Of a stretch of DNA of 54,430 nt, positions 25,162 through 34,435 are shown in pieces. The notes beneath the pieces are model-generated. The model ran no database searches, had not been told where the DNA came from, and was given only the letters and a program-made list of their open reading frames with translations. How positions within the stretch are numbered: position 1 is the stretch's first letter; each line of letters opens with the position of its first letter. The position numbers were made by a program, and so were the translations under genes. Source of the stretch: a bacterium (GTDB lineage Bacteria > Verrucomicrobiota > Lentisphaeria > Victivallales > GWF2-38-69); contig JAJXWI010000011.1 of the NCBI GenBank assembly GCA_021781705.1, positions 1 to 54,430 of the forward strand. Direction: 5' to 3'.

Positions 25162-25795
25162 TACCAATATCTCCTATTTTAATTTGTCTTTTTTGTAACC
25201 TTTTCGCGTCTGTCTGTCTGTGCTTCTCGGCTTCCTGGATAGCCTCCTCTGATCGTGTATCTTTGTGGCTTGATGTCATGTGCGCCAATTTATCGAGTTC
25301 TTCTTCCGAAAGCACCTTCTTGAAATCAAGAAGCATAATCAGCCGTTCATTCGCTGTAATCACGCCACTTATATAGGTGTGGTCAATTTTAGTAATTAGG
25401 TGGGGTGTAGTTTTTATCTCTGTTTTTGCAATTCTCAAGACCTCGGTAACCTCATCTACAAGAAGGCCGTAGAGGTTATCTTCCTGTCCAATGATAATAA
25501 TATGCTTGCTTTCTACGGGATTTTTCACAGGTAGAAAGAAACGCTCTTTCAGATCAATGACAATGATAATTTCGCCCCTGATATTGGTAACACCCCTGAT
25601 AAAATTAGGTGAATCGGGTATGGATGTAACAGTACCGACACGAACAATTTCTCTCACCTGATTAATATCTGTGCCAAAAGATTCGTCCTCCAAGCTGAAG
25701 ATGACTAACTGGATGATTTCAGCCTCCGCGGCGAGAGGCTTACGCCTTTCATGACCAGCCTTAATATTGCTCGTATCTTTAACCACAACAGGCAT
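25154..25795 (-). CDS. cheW: Chemotaxis coupling protein CheW
   Basis: A 213-aa CheW that couples CheA to the receptor. The SH3-like domain pair runs from about residue 25 to 165 (FGTDINQVREIV, IPDSPNFIRGVTNIRGEII, LLVDEVTEVLRI, TYISGVI). An unusual charged C-terminal extension of about 45 residues (SSHKDTRSEEAIQEAEKHR) is present. A very strong ribosome site (AAGGAGGATAA) precedes the ATG at 25795. Confidence 0.94.
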   Translation of the reverse strand: MPVVVKDTSNIKAGHERRKPLAAEAEIIQLVIFSLEDESFGTDINQVREIVRVGTVTSIPDSPNFIRGVTNIRGEIIIVIDLKERFFLPVKNPVESKHIIIIGQEDNLYGLLVDEVTEVLRIAKTEIKTTPHLITKIDHTYISGVITANERLIMLLDFKKVLSEEELDKLAHMTSSHKDTRSEEAIQEAEKHRQTDAKRLQKRQIKIGDIGNE

Positions 25796-25828
25796 TTTAA
25801 TTATCCTCCTTATTTTTTATTATTTTAG

Positions 25829-26056
25829 TTATTTACTTAGCTGTAAAATTTCTTTTTTAAACGCTTGAACTCTTGCCTCGTTCATATACGCTCCGGCAGT
25901 AACATCAATTCCCTGAATAAGTCTGTCAATGTGTTCTTTTTGCAATTGTAACGGATCTAACAAGTCGAAGCTCCTGCACCTTCTTCGCAGATATTCTTCC
26001 GCGGCTATTCCTGTATATTCTTTGGAGATCCTAAACACATCATCATAGAGGCTCAT
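25829..26056 (-). CDS. Small helical protein of the chemosensory operon, unknown
   Basis: A 75-aa, probably all-helical charged protein with an RRRCRSFDLLDP motif and no membrane segment. It overlaps the stop of the dCache gene in an ATGA junction, so translation is probably coupled to it, and it lies just ahead of cheW. I do not recognise the family. Coupling and position suggest a small adaptor of the receptor complex, but this is inference only. Confidence 0.7.
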   Translation of the reverse strand: MSLYDDVFRISKEYTGIAAEEYLRRRCRSFDLLDPLQLQKEHIDRLIQGIDVTAGAYMNEARVQAFKKEILQLSK

Positions 26057-27189
26057 TCTTTATTCTCCATGAATATCTTGATCGCCGCTAGCATGCGTTC
26101 AAAACTTCTTGCCAGATTCCCTATCTCATCTTTTGCGCTGGTATCAATTTTAATACCCGTTTCCCCTTTGCTTATCCGCTCCGCGGCATTTGTCAAAAGA
26201 TTAATGGGTTTAACTATTGTGACGGCAAAAATATAAGCCACCACGCCTACAATGATAATGATATCGAAGCTCACGAGAAGTACATACCATCTCCATTTTG
26301 CCATGGGCTTTTCGAATTCCTCCTGATCCATCTTCGTTACAATTCCCCACTTGACATCCGGGATGTATTTCCATGATGCCATCACCATTTTTCCGCGATA
26401 ATCTTTAGCCAATCCCTCACCTTCATTTCCATGCACCGCTTGTTGCATGGGTGTTCCAATATCATCTCCGAATTTTATCTTTACATTCAACGCACTGTTC
26501 GGATCGTTCCGTGTAGGCGTCAGTATTACTGCCTCGCCGTCACCCTTATTTCCGATACACGACTCTCCGGAGCTTCCCAAACCAGATACATCGCTTATTA
26601 TTTTATAAAATTCATCTAGATTTATGCGTCCCGCCAAAACCCCCAGAAGCGTCCCGTTCTGTTTTTTTATGGGAGAAGCCACCACAAGAGACGACCTGCC
26701 TGTGACGGAAGAAAGGAAAAAATCCTGGAAATAGGTTTTAATGCTGCCCTGCTCAAAATATTCTCTATCTTTTACAGATTTTCCTTCGTTTCCCTTTTCT
26801 GTCGAAACAAGAATCTTTCCCGCAGTATCAATAATGTAAATCTCTTCAAAATCAGTACCTTCTCCGAGAATATTTCTCAGACACTCCCGTAATTCGCCTA
26901 TAAAAGCATCCTTTCCCACTCCATTATACAGACTAGATAGCAGATTGAGCACTCGTAGGGATTGCGCCGCCGTTTCGATCTGATATTTTCTGTTATCTAC
27001 CTCCATCACTAAGGTCCGCTTCTTCATCTCGGAGAACCCTTTGAGGTACGAAAACAAGTTCTCTTTAAGGTAAAAGCTGGCTTGAGTGAAAAGAAGCCAT
27101 GACACGATGAGTGTGGGGATGATAGATACCAACAAGAAAGAAATGATTATCCTCATTTTTAGGCTGGTTGTTAATCTTACGTTCCCCAT
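26053..27189 (-). CDS. dCache-HAMP membrane sensor without an output domain
   Basis: A 378-aa protein: a membrane helix at about 13-35, a periplasmic dCache-type sensor (about 40-298) with PAS-like motifs (EEIYIIDTAGKILVST, KDREYFEQG, GVLAGRINLDEFYKII), a second helix (about 300-322), and one HAMP domain that ends at residue 378. The receptor signalling hairpin that should follow is absent, and the frame stops cleanly with an ATGA overlap into the next gene. The soluble poly-HAMP receptor encoded just upstream in the operon could supply the missing output. The start has GGAGG. Confidence 0.9.
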   Translation of the reverse strand: MGNVRLTTSLKMRIIISFLLVSIIPTLIVSWLLFTQASFYLKENLFSYLKGFSEMKKRTLVMEVDNRKYQIETAAQSLRVLNLLSSLYNGVGKDAFIGELRECLRNILGEGTDFEEIYIIDTAGKILVSTEKGNEGKSVKDREYFEQGSIKTYFQDFFLSSVTGRSSLVVASPIKKQNGTLLGVLAGRINLDEFYKIISDVSGLGSSGESCIGNKGDGEAVILTPTRNDPNSALNVKIKFGDDIGTPMQQAVHGNEGEGLAKDYRGKMVMASWKYIPDVKWGIVTKMDQEEFEKPMAKWRWYVLLVSFDIIIIVGVVAYIFAVTIVKPINLLTNAAERISKGETGIKIDTSAKDEIGNLARSFERMLAAIKIFMENKE

Positions 27190-27225
27190 ATCTCCTCCAT
27201 TTGGGTTTACCCCTCTTTAATTGTA

Positions 27226-29460
27226 TCATGCCGGACTATATTCATTATTCTTCTCTTGTGTTTCTTCTTCTACTACTTCTTCAACCACATCCTTTGCGGT
27301 AACCTTAAACCTCCGCAGAGCGGTACGCAGCTGCTCGGCCAGGCCGGATAAGTTTTGCGCAGATGACGTCATCTGCTGCATGGCTCGAGTCTGCTGCTGA
27401 ATCGATGTAGACATTTGTGATGAACCTGTGGCCGCCTGCTCAGCTGTCAAGGCTATCTCCTCAATAGTTTTGGCAACCTGTTGAGCACCGCCTGCCTGTA
27501 CAGTCGTAGCGTCTGATATTTCCTGAGCTTTGGATGTGATCTCCTGGGTGCCTATACCGATCTGACTCATGATGCTTAGAGCCTGATTGACAATATCAAT
27601 ACTCTCTGAAACCTGCTGAGTACCTGCAGTCATTCCATTAACCACATCAGCTGTGGAATCAGTTATTGTACTTACCATGCCTTCAATCTGTACAGCGGCT
27701 TTTTTAGTCCCTTCGGCTAATTTTCTGATTTCATCAGCAACTACGGCAAAACCGCGACCTGCCTCACCTGCATGGGCGGCTTCAATTGCTGCATTCAAGG
27801 CCAGAAGATTGGTCTGGTCAGCAATATCTTTAGTAGTTCCGACGATTACAGCAATTTCCTTAGCGCGCCTATCCAGATCCTTAACTGTGGAAGTGTTGGC
27901 TTTCACAATATCATCTATGACCTTTAACCTGCCTGCGGCCTGTCTACCTGATTCTGTTCCTTTTTCTGCAAGTTTTGCCGCTTCCTGAGTAGCATCGGCA
28001 GCTGCCTTTGAATTAGTAGCGCCTTGCTGGATGGACTTAGAGAGGTCTGCCACCACCTTTGTCGAGGTCTCCAGTTTCTTGGACTGCTCTCTTGAGCCTG
28101 TAGCTATCTCTTGCGTGGTCTTGGCCACCTGCCCCAAGGCAGTATTTACCTGACGTGAGGAATTGGAGAGTTGATTTGATGAGGAAGCAACTTTTGCCGA
28201 GCTGTCCATTGCCAGACGAATAGCTCTTCCTAAGTCATCAAATGATTTGTTTAACGCATCAGTCAATGTCTTAATATCTCCTCTTGCCTCTAAAGCATAT
28301 CTTTGAGAAATATCTCCTTTGGACAATGCAAGGCTGAGTCTGATTACTTCTTGAACCGGTTTGGCTATAGAGTCAATCAAGGTATTCAGCGTATCTACAA
28401 TATTCTTCCAGCTTCCACCGACACCTTCAACCTTTGCTCTTTCGTTAAGCTTACCTTCCACTCCGGCGACTTGAGCAACTCTGGAAACTTCATTGGCTAA
28501 ACGGTTTAAATTGTCAACCATGTTATTCAGCGTATCTTTTAGCTGAAGAATCTCTCCTGCTGCTTCTACCGTTATTTTCTGAGTTAAATCTCCATTTGCA
28601 ATAGCCGTACCTACCTTGGCAATATTTCTTACCTGTGCAGTAAGATTGGCCGCCATAGCATTCACTCGATCCGTAAGGTCTTTCCATGTCCCGCCGACAC
28701 CCGGAACTAATGCCTGGCCGCCGAGTTTTCCTTCCGTTCCTACTTCCTTTGCCACACGTGTGACTTCAGCTGCGAATGTATTCAGGGAGTCCACCATTGC
28801 ATTGATCGTATTTTTAAGTTCAAGTATTTCGCCCATTGCTTCTGCTGTAATCTTCTGGGTCAAGTCTCCCTTGGCAACGGCAGTTGTAACAAGAGCAATA
28901 TTACGCACCTGTGCGGTAAGGTTGGCCGCCATGGCATTCACTCGGTCTGTAAGATCTTTCCACAGTCCGCCGACGCCTGGCACTAATGCCTGGCCGCCGA
29001 GTTTTCCTTCCGTTCCTACTTCCTTTGCCACACGAGTAACTTCCGCACCGAAGGTGTTGAGGGAGTCAACCATCTTGTTGATGGTATTCTTAAGCTCTAA
29101 TATTTCGCCTTTTGCTTCTACTGTAATCTTCTGGGCTAGGTCTCCGTTAGCCACCGCAGTGGTAACCTGGGCTATATTACGCACCTGGCTGGTTAAGTTT
29201 CCAGCCATGGCATTTACGTTATCGGTAAGGTCTTTCCATGTTCCGCCGACACCTGGCACTAATGCCTGGCCGCCAAGCTTTCCTTCAGTTCCTACCTCCT
29301 TGGCTATACGAGTAACTTCTGCGCCAAAGGTATTCAGTGAGTCCACCATCTTATTGATGGTATTCTTAAGCTCTAATATTTCGCCCATTGCCTCTACTGT
29401 CATCTTCTGAGCCAAGTCTCCCCTGGCAACCGCGGTAGTTACCAAAGCGATATTTCTCAC
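27226..29460 (-). CDS. Poly-HAMP cytoplasmic chemoreceptor, C-terminal part after an amber codon
   Basis: A continuation, in the same frame, of the receptor that starts at 30396. A TAG at 29461-29463 replaces the CAG (Gln) found at the same place in the sister repeats (TAQVRNIA). This open frame begins at the GTG directly after it, which has no good ribosome site. It holds several HAMP-type repeats of about 92 residues ([15 protein letters not shown] and [11 protein letters not shown] motifs). The MCP signalling domain follows, with a typical tip: [20 protein letters not shown] and [17 protein letters not shown]. There is no membrane segment and no C-terminal NWETF-like peptide. Confidence 0.92.
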   Translation of the reverse strand: MRNIALVTTAVARGDLAQKMTVEAMGEILELKNTINKMVDSLNTFGAEVTRIAKEVGTEGKLGGQALVPGVGGTWKDLTDNVNAMAGNLTSQVRNIAQVTTAVANGDLAQKITVEAKGEILELKNTINKMVDSLNTFGAEVTRVAKEVGTEGKLGGQALVPGVGGLWKDLTDRVNAMAANLTAQVRNIALVTTAVAKGDLTQKITAEAMGEILELKNTINAMVDSLNTFAAEVTRVAKEVGTEGKLGGQALVPGVGGTWKDLTDRVNAMAANLTAQVRNIAKVGTAIANGDLTQKITVEAAGEILQLKDTLNNMVDNLNRLANEVSRVAQVAGVEGKLNERAKVEGVGGSWKNIVDTLNTLIDSIAKPVQEVIRLSLALSKGDISQRYALEARGDIKTLTDALNKSFDDLGRAIRLAMDSSAKVASSSNQLSNSSRQVNTALGQVAKTTQEIATGSREQSKKLETSTKVVADLSKSIQQGATNSKAAADATQEAAKLAEKGTESGRQAAGRLKVIDDIVKANTSTVKDLDRRAKEIAVIVGTTKDIADQTNLLALNAAIEAAHAGEAGRGFAVVADEIRKLAEGTKKAAVQIEGMVSTITDSTADVVNGMTAGTQQVSESIDIVNQALSIMSQIGIGTQEITSKAQEISDATTVQAGGAQQVAKTIEEIALTAEQAATGSSQMSTSIQQQTRAMQQMTSSAQNLSGLAEQLRTALRRFKVTAKDVVEEVVEEETQEKNNEYSPA

Positions 29461-30396
29461 CTACGCAGTAAGGTTGGCCGCCATGGCGTTCACGCGGTCT
29501 GTAAGGTCTTTCCAGGTTCCGGCAACACCCGGCACAACTGCCTGGCCGCCGAGTTTTCCTTCTGTTCCTACTTCCTTGGCCACACGGGTAACTTCCGCGC
29601 CAAATAAAGTCAGGTTGTCCACCATTTTATTGATCGTATTCTTTAACTCCAGAATTTCGCCTTTTGCCTCTACCGTGATTTTCTGTGTCAGGTCTCCGTT
29701 GGCCACTGCGGTGGTTACCTGTGCAATATTACGCACCTGACTGGTTAAGTTTCCGGCCATAGCATTTACATTATCTGTAAGATCTTTCCAGAGGCCTGCG
29801 ACTCTTTCTACCTTTGCCTGCCCGCCTAATTTTCCTTCTGTTCCCACTTCCTTGGCAATACGGGTAACTTCTGCACCAAAGGTGTTAAGTGAATCCACCA
29901 TAGCATTTAAGGTGTTTTTAAGTTCAAGAATCTCGCCTTTTGCCTCTACGGTCATTTTCTGAGATAAATCTCCTTTAGCAACTGCGGTGGTAACCTGGGC
30001 GATATTACGCACCTGCGAGGTGAGGTTAGACGCCATAGCATTTACATTATCTGTAAGGTCTTTCCATGTTCCTGCAACACCCGACACTACGGCCTGGCCG
30101 CCAAGTTTTCCTTCTGATCCTACCTCCTTGGCCACACGCGTAACTTCACTGCTGAAACCTGTAAGAAGATCAACCATGCTGTTATATGAATCTGCCAATT
30201 CTCCGAAGATATCCTCCCCCCTTGACTTCAGCTTTTTCGTAAGATCGCCCCTTCTTACCGCTTCCAGCGCGTCTAACAAATCTCTTAGCCGCTGTTCTGA
30301 CTTATCATCAAACCCTTCCCTTTCTGTTGCAACTGCTTCATCATCTGATTCACGGAAAAGAACCTTCTTTGCTTCTTGTCTAATTGGCTTTACCAT
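29461..30396 (-). CDS. Poly-HAMP cytoplasmic chemoreceptor, N-terminal part
   Basis: Start of the same receptor, with a good site (GGGGAAG) before the ATG at 30396. The first 50 residues are charged, with a basic N-terminal peptide (KPIRQEAKK) and no signal or membrane helix. Three 92-residue HAMP repeats follow (EGKLGG-type units). The frame then ends at TAG at 29461. With the downstream frame the protein would be 1,056 codons with about seven repeat units. Unless the stop is read through or is an assembly error, this part would be made without a signalling domain. parA lies 21 bases upstream. Confidence 0.92.
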   Translation of the reverse strand: MVKPIRQEAKKVLFRESDDEAVATEREGFDDKSEQRLRDLLDALEAVRRGDLTKKLKSRGEDIFGELADSYNSMVDLLTGFSSEVTRVAKEVGSEGKLGGQAVVSGVAGTWKDLTDNVNAMASNLTSQVRNIAQVTTAVAKGDLSQKMTVEAKGEILELKNTLNAMVDSLNTFGAEVTRIAKEVGTEGKLGGQAKVERVAGLWKDLTDNVNAMAGNLTSQVRNIAQVTTAVANGDLTQKITVEAKGEILELKNTINKMVDNLTLFGAEVTRVAKEVGTEGKLGGQAVVPGVAGTWKDLTDRVNAMAANLTA

Positions 30397-30417
30397 ACTT
30401 CCCCATCTCCTTAAACT

Positions 30418-31206
30418 TTAGTAAATTTTATTTTTATTCATTACTAATATTTTTTTTGCAATTCTTTTAAACGCCATTCCTATACAGCTAAGAGGCGCAT
30501 AATGAGATATAGGTAGGCCATTCATTTGGGCTTTGAAAATTTTTCGTGAATAAGGCAGAGTAAAAATCTTTAAGCTGGTCATATTATTTTCGACCAGGAA
30601 TTCTTTTATTAATTTCTTGACTTCCCATGTTTGGTAATAGTCCATAACAGATATGGAATTTCTCCTTAGAAGCATCATCATCAGGTTAGTTTCTATACCT
30701 AATTCTTTATTCAGCTCTATGACCAAACTCCTCAGAGTAGTGAGTGTTTCATAGGCAAAAACTCCCGAATCTAAAGGTATGATAATATTCTTGGAAGCGA
30801 CAATTCCGTTAATCATAAGCAGGGTTGATCCCGGGGGGACGTCTATTAAGACATAATCGAAAAATCCTGTTATATAAGACAAGTTTTGTCTCAATAAGGA
30901 CGCATTATTGGGTTTACCAGCCATGTGCGTTTCAGCGGCCAGAAGATCCAAAGAGGAAGGCGCAAGACAGACTCCTGAAGCTGTTTCCAATATGACTTCA
31001 CTCATATTTTTCTGCCCAAAGAGCACATCGTAAACAGAAAAATCGATGGTTTTTCTGTCAATTCCCAGACCGGCAGTAGCATTGCCTTGCGGATCCAAAT
31101 CTATAACCAGCACCCTCTTATTCATTTTTGCAAGGTACCCGGCAATATTCAGGCAGGATGTTGTTTTTCCTGTCCCTCCTTTATGGTGAACAAAAGCAAT
31201 AATCAT
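30418..31206 (-). CDS. ParA/MinD-family ATPase of a chemosensory operon
   Basis: A 262-aa ParA-type ATPase with a deviant Walker A (KGGTGKTTS), the ADP-sensing [13 protein letters not shown] segment, and Walker B (YVLIDVPPG). I use the ATG at 31206, where the conserved [11 protein letters not shown] begins. The frame runs 15 codons further to a GTG without a ribosome site. There is no helix-turn-helix and no parB next to it. It is the first gene of the chemosensory operon, directly ahead of the soluble receptor. In Rhodobacter and Vibrio such ParA proteins (PpfA, ParC) position chemoreceptor clusters, and that role is the natural inference here. Confidence 0.92.
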   Translation of the reverse strand: MIIAFVHHKGGTGKTTSCLNIAGYLAKMNKRVLVIDLDPQGNATAGLGIDRKTIDFSVYDVLFGQKNMSEVILETASGVCLAPSSLDLLAAETHMAGKPNNASLLRQNLSYITGFFDYVLIDVPPGSTLLMINGIVASKNIIIPLDSGVFAYETLTTLRSLVIELNKELGIETNLMMMLLRRNSISVMDYYQTWEVKKLIKEFLVENNMTSLKIFTLPYSRKIFKAQMNGLPISHYAPLSCIGMAFKRIAKKILVMNKNKIY

Positions 31207-31614
31207 AGCCTTTTTCGCACCACCTGATGTTTTTAAAAACGAGTTTTTCACTTTTATTTAATTCCTTAAATATATCAAAACAAAAAAACAAGCTATTCAT
31301 CAACAAAGGAAGAATACTCTAAAACTACTTCAGCTAGTCATATCTTTTTCGTGGCAAGGCTCCTAATTTTAATCAACTACCCCACGCTAATGATACCCAA
31401 AAGCATTGGAGCATGCAATATTTAAAAATATATATTTTCGTTTTTATTATTTTCTAAGGAGTAAGCATGGACTAATTTTCGAGTGTGCTCAGGAGATTTT
31501 AGCCCCATTTTCCGATTATGTTGACGCCAAACTATTGCCTTTTTTTCTCTTTGCTATATCCTTATATCTTGTGGCGGCGTACAATTTAGAAAACTTTAAA
31601 ACCAGAAGAAGTCA
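31207..31614. promoter_or_regulatory. Divergent control region between parA and tssA
   Basis: An AT-rich gap that must hold promoters for both the chemosensory operon (minus) and tssA (plus). A perfect 14-bp palindrome AAAATATATATTTT lies at 31425-31438. An ideal site AAGGAG at 31457 precedes ATG GAC TAA, a two-codon frame. A 70-codon plus frame (31406-31618) with one hydrophobic stretch overlaps the tssA start by ATGA but lacks a ribosome site, so I do not call it a gene. No clear sigma70 pair stands out. Confidence 0.45.
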
Positions 31615-32676
31615 ATGAATGTAGATTTTGAAAATTTGTTAAAACCGATAACAGAGGAAAATCCGTGCGGAAGAGATATTTCCGATGAAGCAGATTTTTA
31701 CATTTTAGAGGAAATGGCTAAAGGTAAGCAGGAAACTCAGTTTTCTGAAGGTGAACCTCCAAATTGGCACGAAGTTCTAGACCTTGCCCTAACACTGTTT
31801 AAGCAGAGCAAGGATTTATGGGTCGCATACTATATTCTATGCTGCATGGTTAATCTGCATGGCGATGAAGGCATGGTTAAAGGCTTTGAATTTCTGCAAG
31901 CTTTGCTTGAAAAGTTTTGGAATTCGCTCAGCCCTAAACTAGATACAGATAGCGACAATCCTTCATCACAAAGAATTAACGTAATTAAAGATATATTTGT
32001 CCTGCAGGGGTCCTTCGCTACCGGAGTTAAGAACATTCCACTCACAAAATCTGGAATAGGATCTTTTAGCTACAAGGACGTCCTTGACAGCGGCAAAAAG
32101 GAGCAATCAGTAACAGAAAACACAATACTTGCCGCGCTAAGTGACTCTGACAAAGAATTTTTAACAAGCTTGAAAAGCAACTTTAAAAAAACACAAGAGC
32201 TTGCAAAAAATCTGAAGCTTTTCTTGCAAGACAAGGGAATAACTACAGAATTTGAAGAAGCTTTTGAAGCATTCGTATCAATGATCAATACAATGGAAAA
32301 ATACCTTGATTCAAATAATCAGGCAGCAGATGGTGAACAGGATCAAGAAGGTGGATCATTAAATACGTCCGGCAAAACTTCAAAAAACAAGGCGGGTTCT
32401 GCTGAGAGAAAAGTTGCTCCAGACCAGATTTCCAATTATCAGGACGTCGTAAGACTGCTAAAAAAGATTTGTCAGTGGTATGAAGAAAACGAACCATCAA
32501 GTCCTGTGCCTCTCTTTTTGAATAAGGCAGAATCTTTGATAGGTAAAAGTTTTGTTGATATCGTTACAGATGTCGCCTCGTCAGCAATAAAAGATCTTTC
32601 TATGTTAGTAAATCTGGAAATTAAACAGGACTTGGGAAGTGGTTCCGGCACGCATAAAAAATCAACCATCAAATAA
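31615..32676 (+). CDS. tssA: T6SS cap/initiator protein TssA (ImpA family)
   Basis: A 353-aa protein with an ImpA_N domain at the N-terminus: LLKPITEENPCGRDISDEADF is in this region (about 8-28), then PPNWHEVLDLALTLF and KDLWVAYYILCCMV. A low-complexity Gly/Ser/Lys linker (about 242-270) leads to a C-terminal segment with ENEPSSPVPLFLNKAESLIGKSF, typical of the longer TssA classes. It starts or caps sheath assembly. It is on the opposite strand to the other tss genes and 14.6 kb from tssB, with the whole chemosensory operon in between. Confidence 0.9.
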   Translation: MNVDFENLLKPITEENPCGRDISDEADFYILEEMAKGKQETQFSEGEPPNWHEVLDLALTLFKQSKDLWVAYYILCCMVNLHGDEGMVKGFEFLQALLEKFWNSLSPKLDTDSDNPSSQRINVIKDIFVLQGSFATGVKNIPLTKSGIGSFSYKDVLDSGKKEQSVTENTILAALSDSDKEFLTSLKSNFKKTQELAKNLKLFLQDKGITTEFEEAFEAFVSMINTMEKYLDSNNQAADGEQDQEGGSLNTSGKTSKNKAGSAERKVAPDQISNYQDVVRLLKKICQWYEENEPSSPVPLFLNKAESLIGKSFVDIVTDVASSAIKDLSMLVNLEIKQDLGSGSGTHKKSTIK

Positions 32677-33073
32677 TAAACACGCAGATCCACCCAAAAC
32701 GTAAGAGTTCAGTTTCACATGGGGCTATAGCATTACGGCGCCTTACTAAAACGCATGGTTGTCGGAATCAAAAAAGCCTCCCGATTTCAGGCGGTCTTGA
32801 TGTGTAAGATGTTGGCTATCAACGGAAGTTCTTTTTTTTGCAGGGCCCGACATTATTTTATCTAAAAATAATGTAATATATTTATGCAAGGCTTGTTACG
32901 GGAAAAGGAGTCTTGGAATAATTTTCCCGAATAATTTGTAGTTTTTTATGCATTCAGGAGAGACATTTGATGCTATGGCGTAGTATTTGCCGTCAGTTTT
33001 ATTTCTTACTTATGATAAAGCTTGTTCAAAGCATTCTCATGGTAGGCCACTCTTGATATTGTCTGTCCAAAAC
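32677..33073. other. Gene-free region between convergent tssA and mnmE
   Basis: No gene or RNA is recognised here. It contains a perfect 10-bp stem ACATTATTTT/AAAATAATGT with a 5-base loop (32850-32874), possibly a bidirectional transcript end. It also holds a relative of the ACTAAAACGCAT repeat core near 32743, followed by GGTTGTCGGAATC. Confidence 0.5.
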
Positions 33074-34435
33074 CTATTTACCTATACAGAATTTACTAAA
33101 AATGGTTTCGTAAATATCCAAAGACGCATTCTCTCCTGTAATATTTCCCAGGCTGGCGACTATATGTCTCAGAGAGATAGCAGCAAGCTCCCAATTTTCG
33201 AGACGCAGATCTTTGAGAACATCCGGGATAAAAGAGAGCGACCTTTTCAAATGTTCTGCGTGCCTTTGAGATACAGCTAACTCCGGTTCTTTTTCATGAG
33301 GATGGTTCCATGCTTTTCTTTCTACTATATCAAGAAGTTCTTTAATTCCGGATTCATTTTTGACTGAAATAACAGCAGTATCATATTCGACCAGCGGTAA
33401 AGAATTAACATTAGCGAGCAAATCTGATTTATTCCATACGGCTACAATGTTCTTATTTTTGCCTAAATATTTCTCCATTTCAGTTGTTTCAGATTTAATA
33501 TCAGCAATTGATGCATCAAGCAGCCATAAAACTATTTGTGAAGTTTCCAGAGACGAGAGAGTTTTTTGTATCCCAATATTTTCTATTATATTATCAGAGT
33601 CTCTCAATCCTGCCGTATCTATGAGCTTAACCGGAATTCCCCGTATATTTACAAACTCTTCAAGAGTATCTCGTGTAGTTCCGGGAATATCTGTTGTAAT
33701 AGCTCTGTCATAGCCAAGCAGCAAATTCATCAGTGATGACTTTCCCGCGTTTGGTCTGCCTGCAATAACAACCCTGACGCCTTCTCTTATTACTTTTCCC
33801 TCAAGCTTAGTTTCATAAAGATTTAGCACCTCTTTCTGAATTAAAGATATTTCTTTATCCAACTCTTCTTTGGATTTAAAATCTAGTTCTTCTTCAGGAA
33901 AATCTATTCTTGCTTCGCACTCTATCATCACATCAGCTAATCGTGTTCGCAAAGACTTTATTTTTCTGCCTAAAACTCCTTCCATCTGTTTTTCTGCCAG
34001 ATGCACTGCCATGAAGCTGTTTGCGTTTATCAGATCGCACACAGCTTCAGCCTGGGTCAGGTCCATTTTGCCATTTACGAAAGCGCGATATGTAAATTCT
34101 CCCGGTGCGGCCTGCCTAGCGCCATTATTCAGAACTGCGTTAAAAATCCTCCGCGAATTAAATGCTCCGCCGTGCACGTGAAGTTCGACAACATCTTCGC
34201 CTGTGAAAGTATTCGGACCTTTCATAAAAACTGCAAATGCAGTTTCTCCAGCTCCTGATTTATCCGGCATTATTTTTCCAAGAAGAAATCTACCTCTTGT
34301 ATCTTCAGAAAGAGCTTTTCCGGATTTCCAAACCAAATTCCCGACATTAAGAGAATCTCTGCCGGAAATTCTTATCACGGTTATTGAACCGCCTATTCCG
34401 GAGCAAATCGCGGCAATTGTATCTTTATCATTCAT
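33074..34435 (-). CDS. mnmE: tRNA modification GTPase MnmE (TrmE)
   Basis: A 453-aa MnmE that, with MnmG, installs the 5-carboxymethylaminomethyl group on wobble uridines. The N-terminal folate-binding domain has DTIAAICSG and GPNTFTGEDVVELHVHGG. A helical domain carries the inserted G domain with G1 GRPNAGKSSL, G2 TDIPGTTRDT, G3 DTAGLRD and G4 WNKSD. The protein ends in the catalytic FCIGK motif. It is complete, and the ATG at 34435 fits the family start. Confidence 0.97.
   Translation of the reverse strand: MNDKDTIAAICSGIGGSITVIRISGRDSLNVGNLVWKSGKALSEDTRGRFLLGKIMPDKSGAGETAFAVFMKGPNTFTGEDVVELHVHGGAFNSRRIFNAVLNNGARQAAPGEFTYRAFVNGKMDLTQAEAVCDLINANSFMAVHLAEKQMEGVLGRKIKSLRTRLADVMIECEARIDFPEEELDFKSKEELDKEISLIQKEVLNLYETKLEGKVIREGVRVVIAGRPNAGKSSLMNLLLGYDRAITTDIPGTTRDTLEEFVNIRGIPVKLIDTAGLRDSDNIIENIGIQKTLSSLETSQIVLWLLDASIADIKSETTEMEKYLGKNKNIVAVWNKSDLLANVNSLPLVEYDTAVISVKNESGIKELLDIVERKAWNHPHEKEPELAVSQRHAEHLKRSLSFIPDVLKDLRLENWELAAISLRHIVASLGNITGENASLDIYETIFSKFCIGK

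Noticed and set aside
28616-29740. Long plus-strand open frames opposite the chemoreceptor
   Set aside because: They are regular antisense shadows of the HAMP repeats; the minus-strand frame has clear domain motifs.
31406-31618. 70-codon plus frame overlapping the tssA start by ATGA
   Set aside because: It begins at TTG without a ribosome site and has low protein-like character; it is mentioned under the control region only.
32987-33280. 97-codon plus frame at the mnmE end
   Set aside because: Most of it is antisense to mnmE, whose catalytic C-terminus is encoded there.
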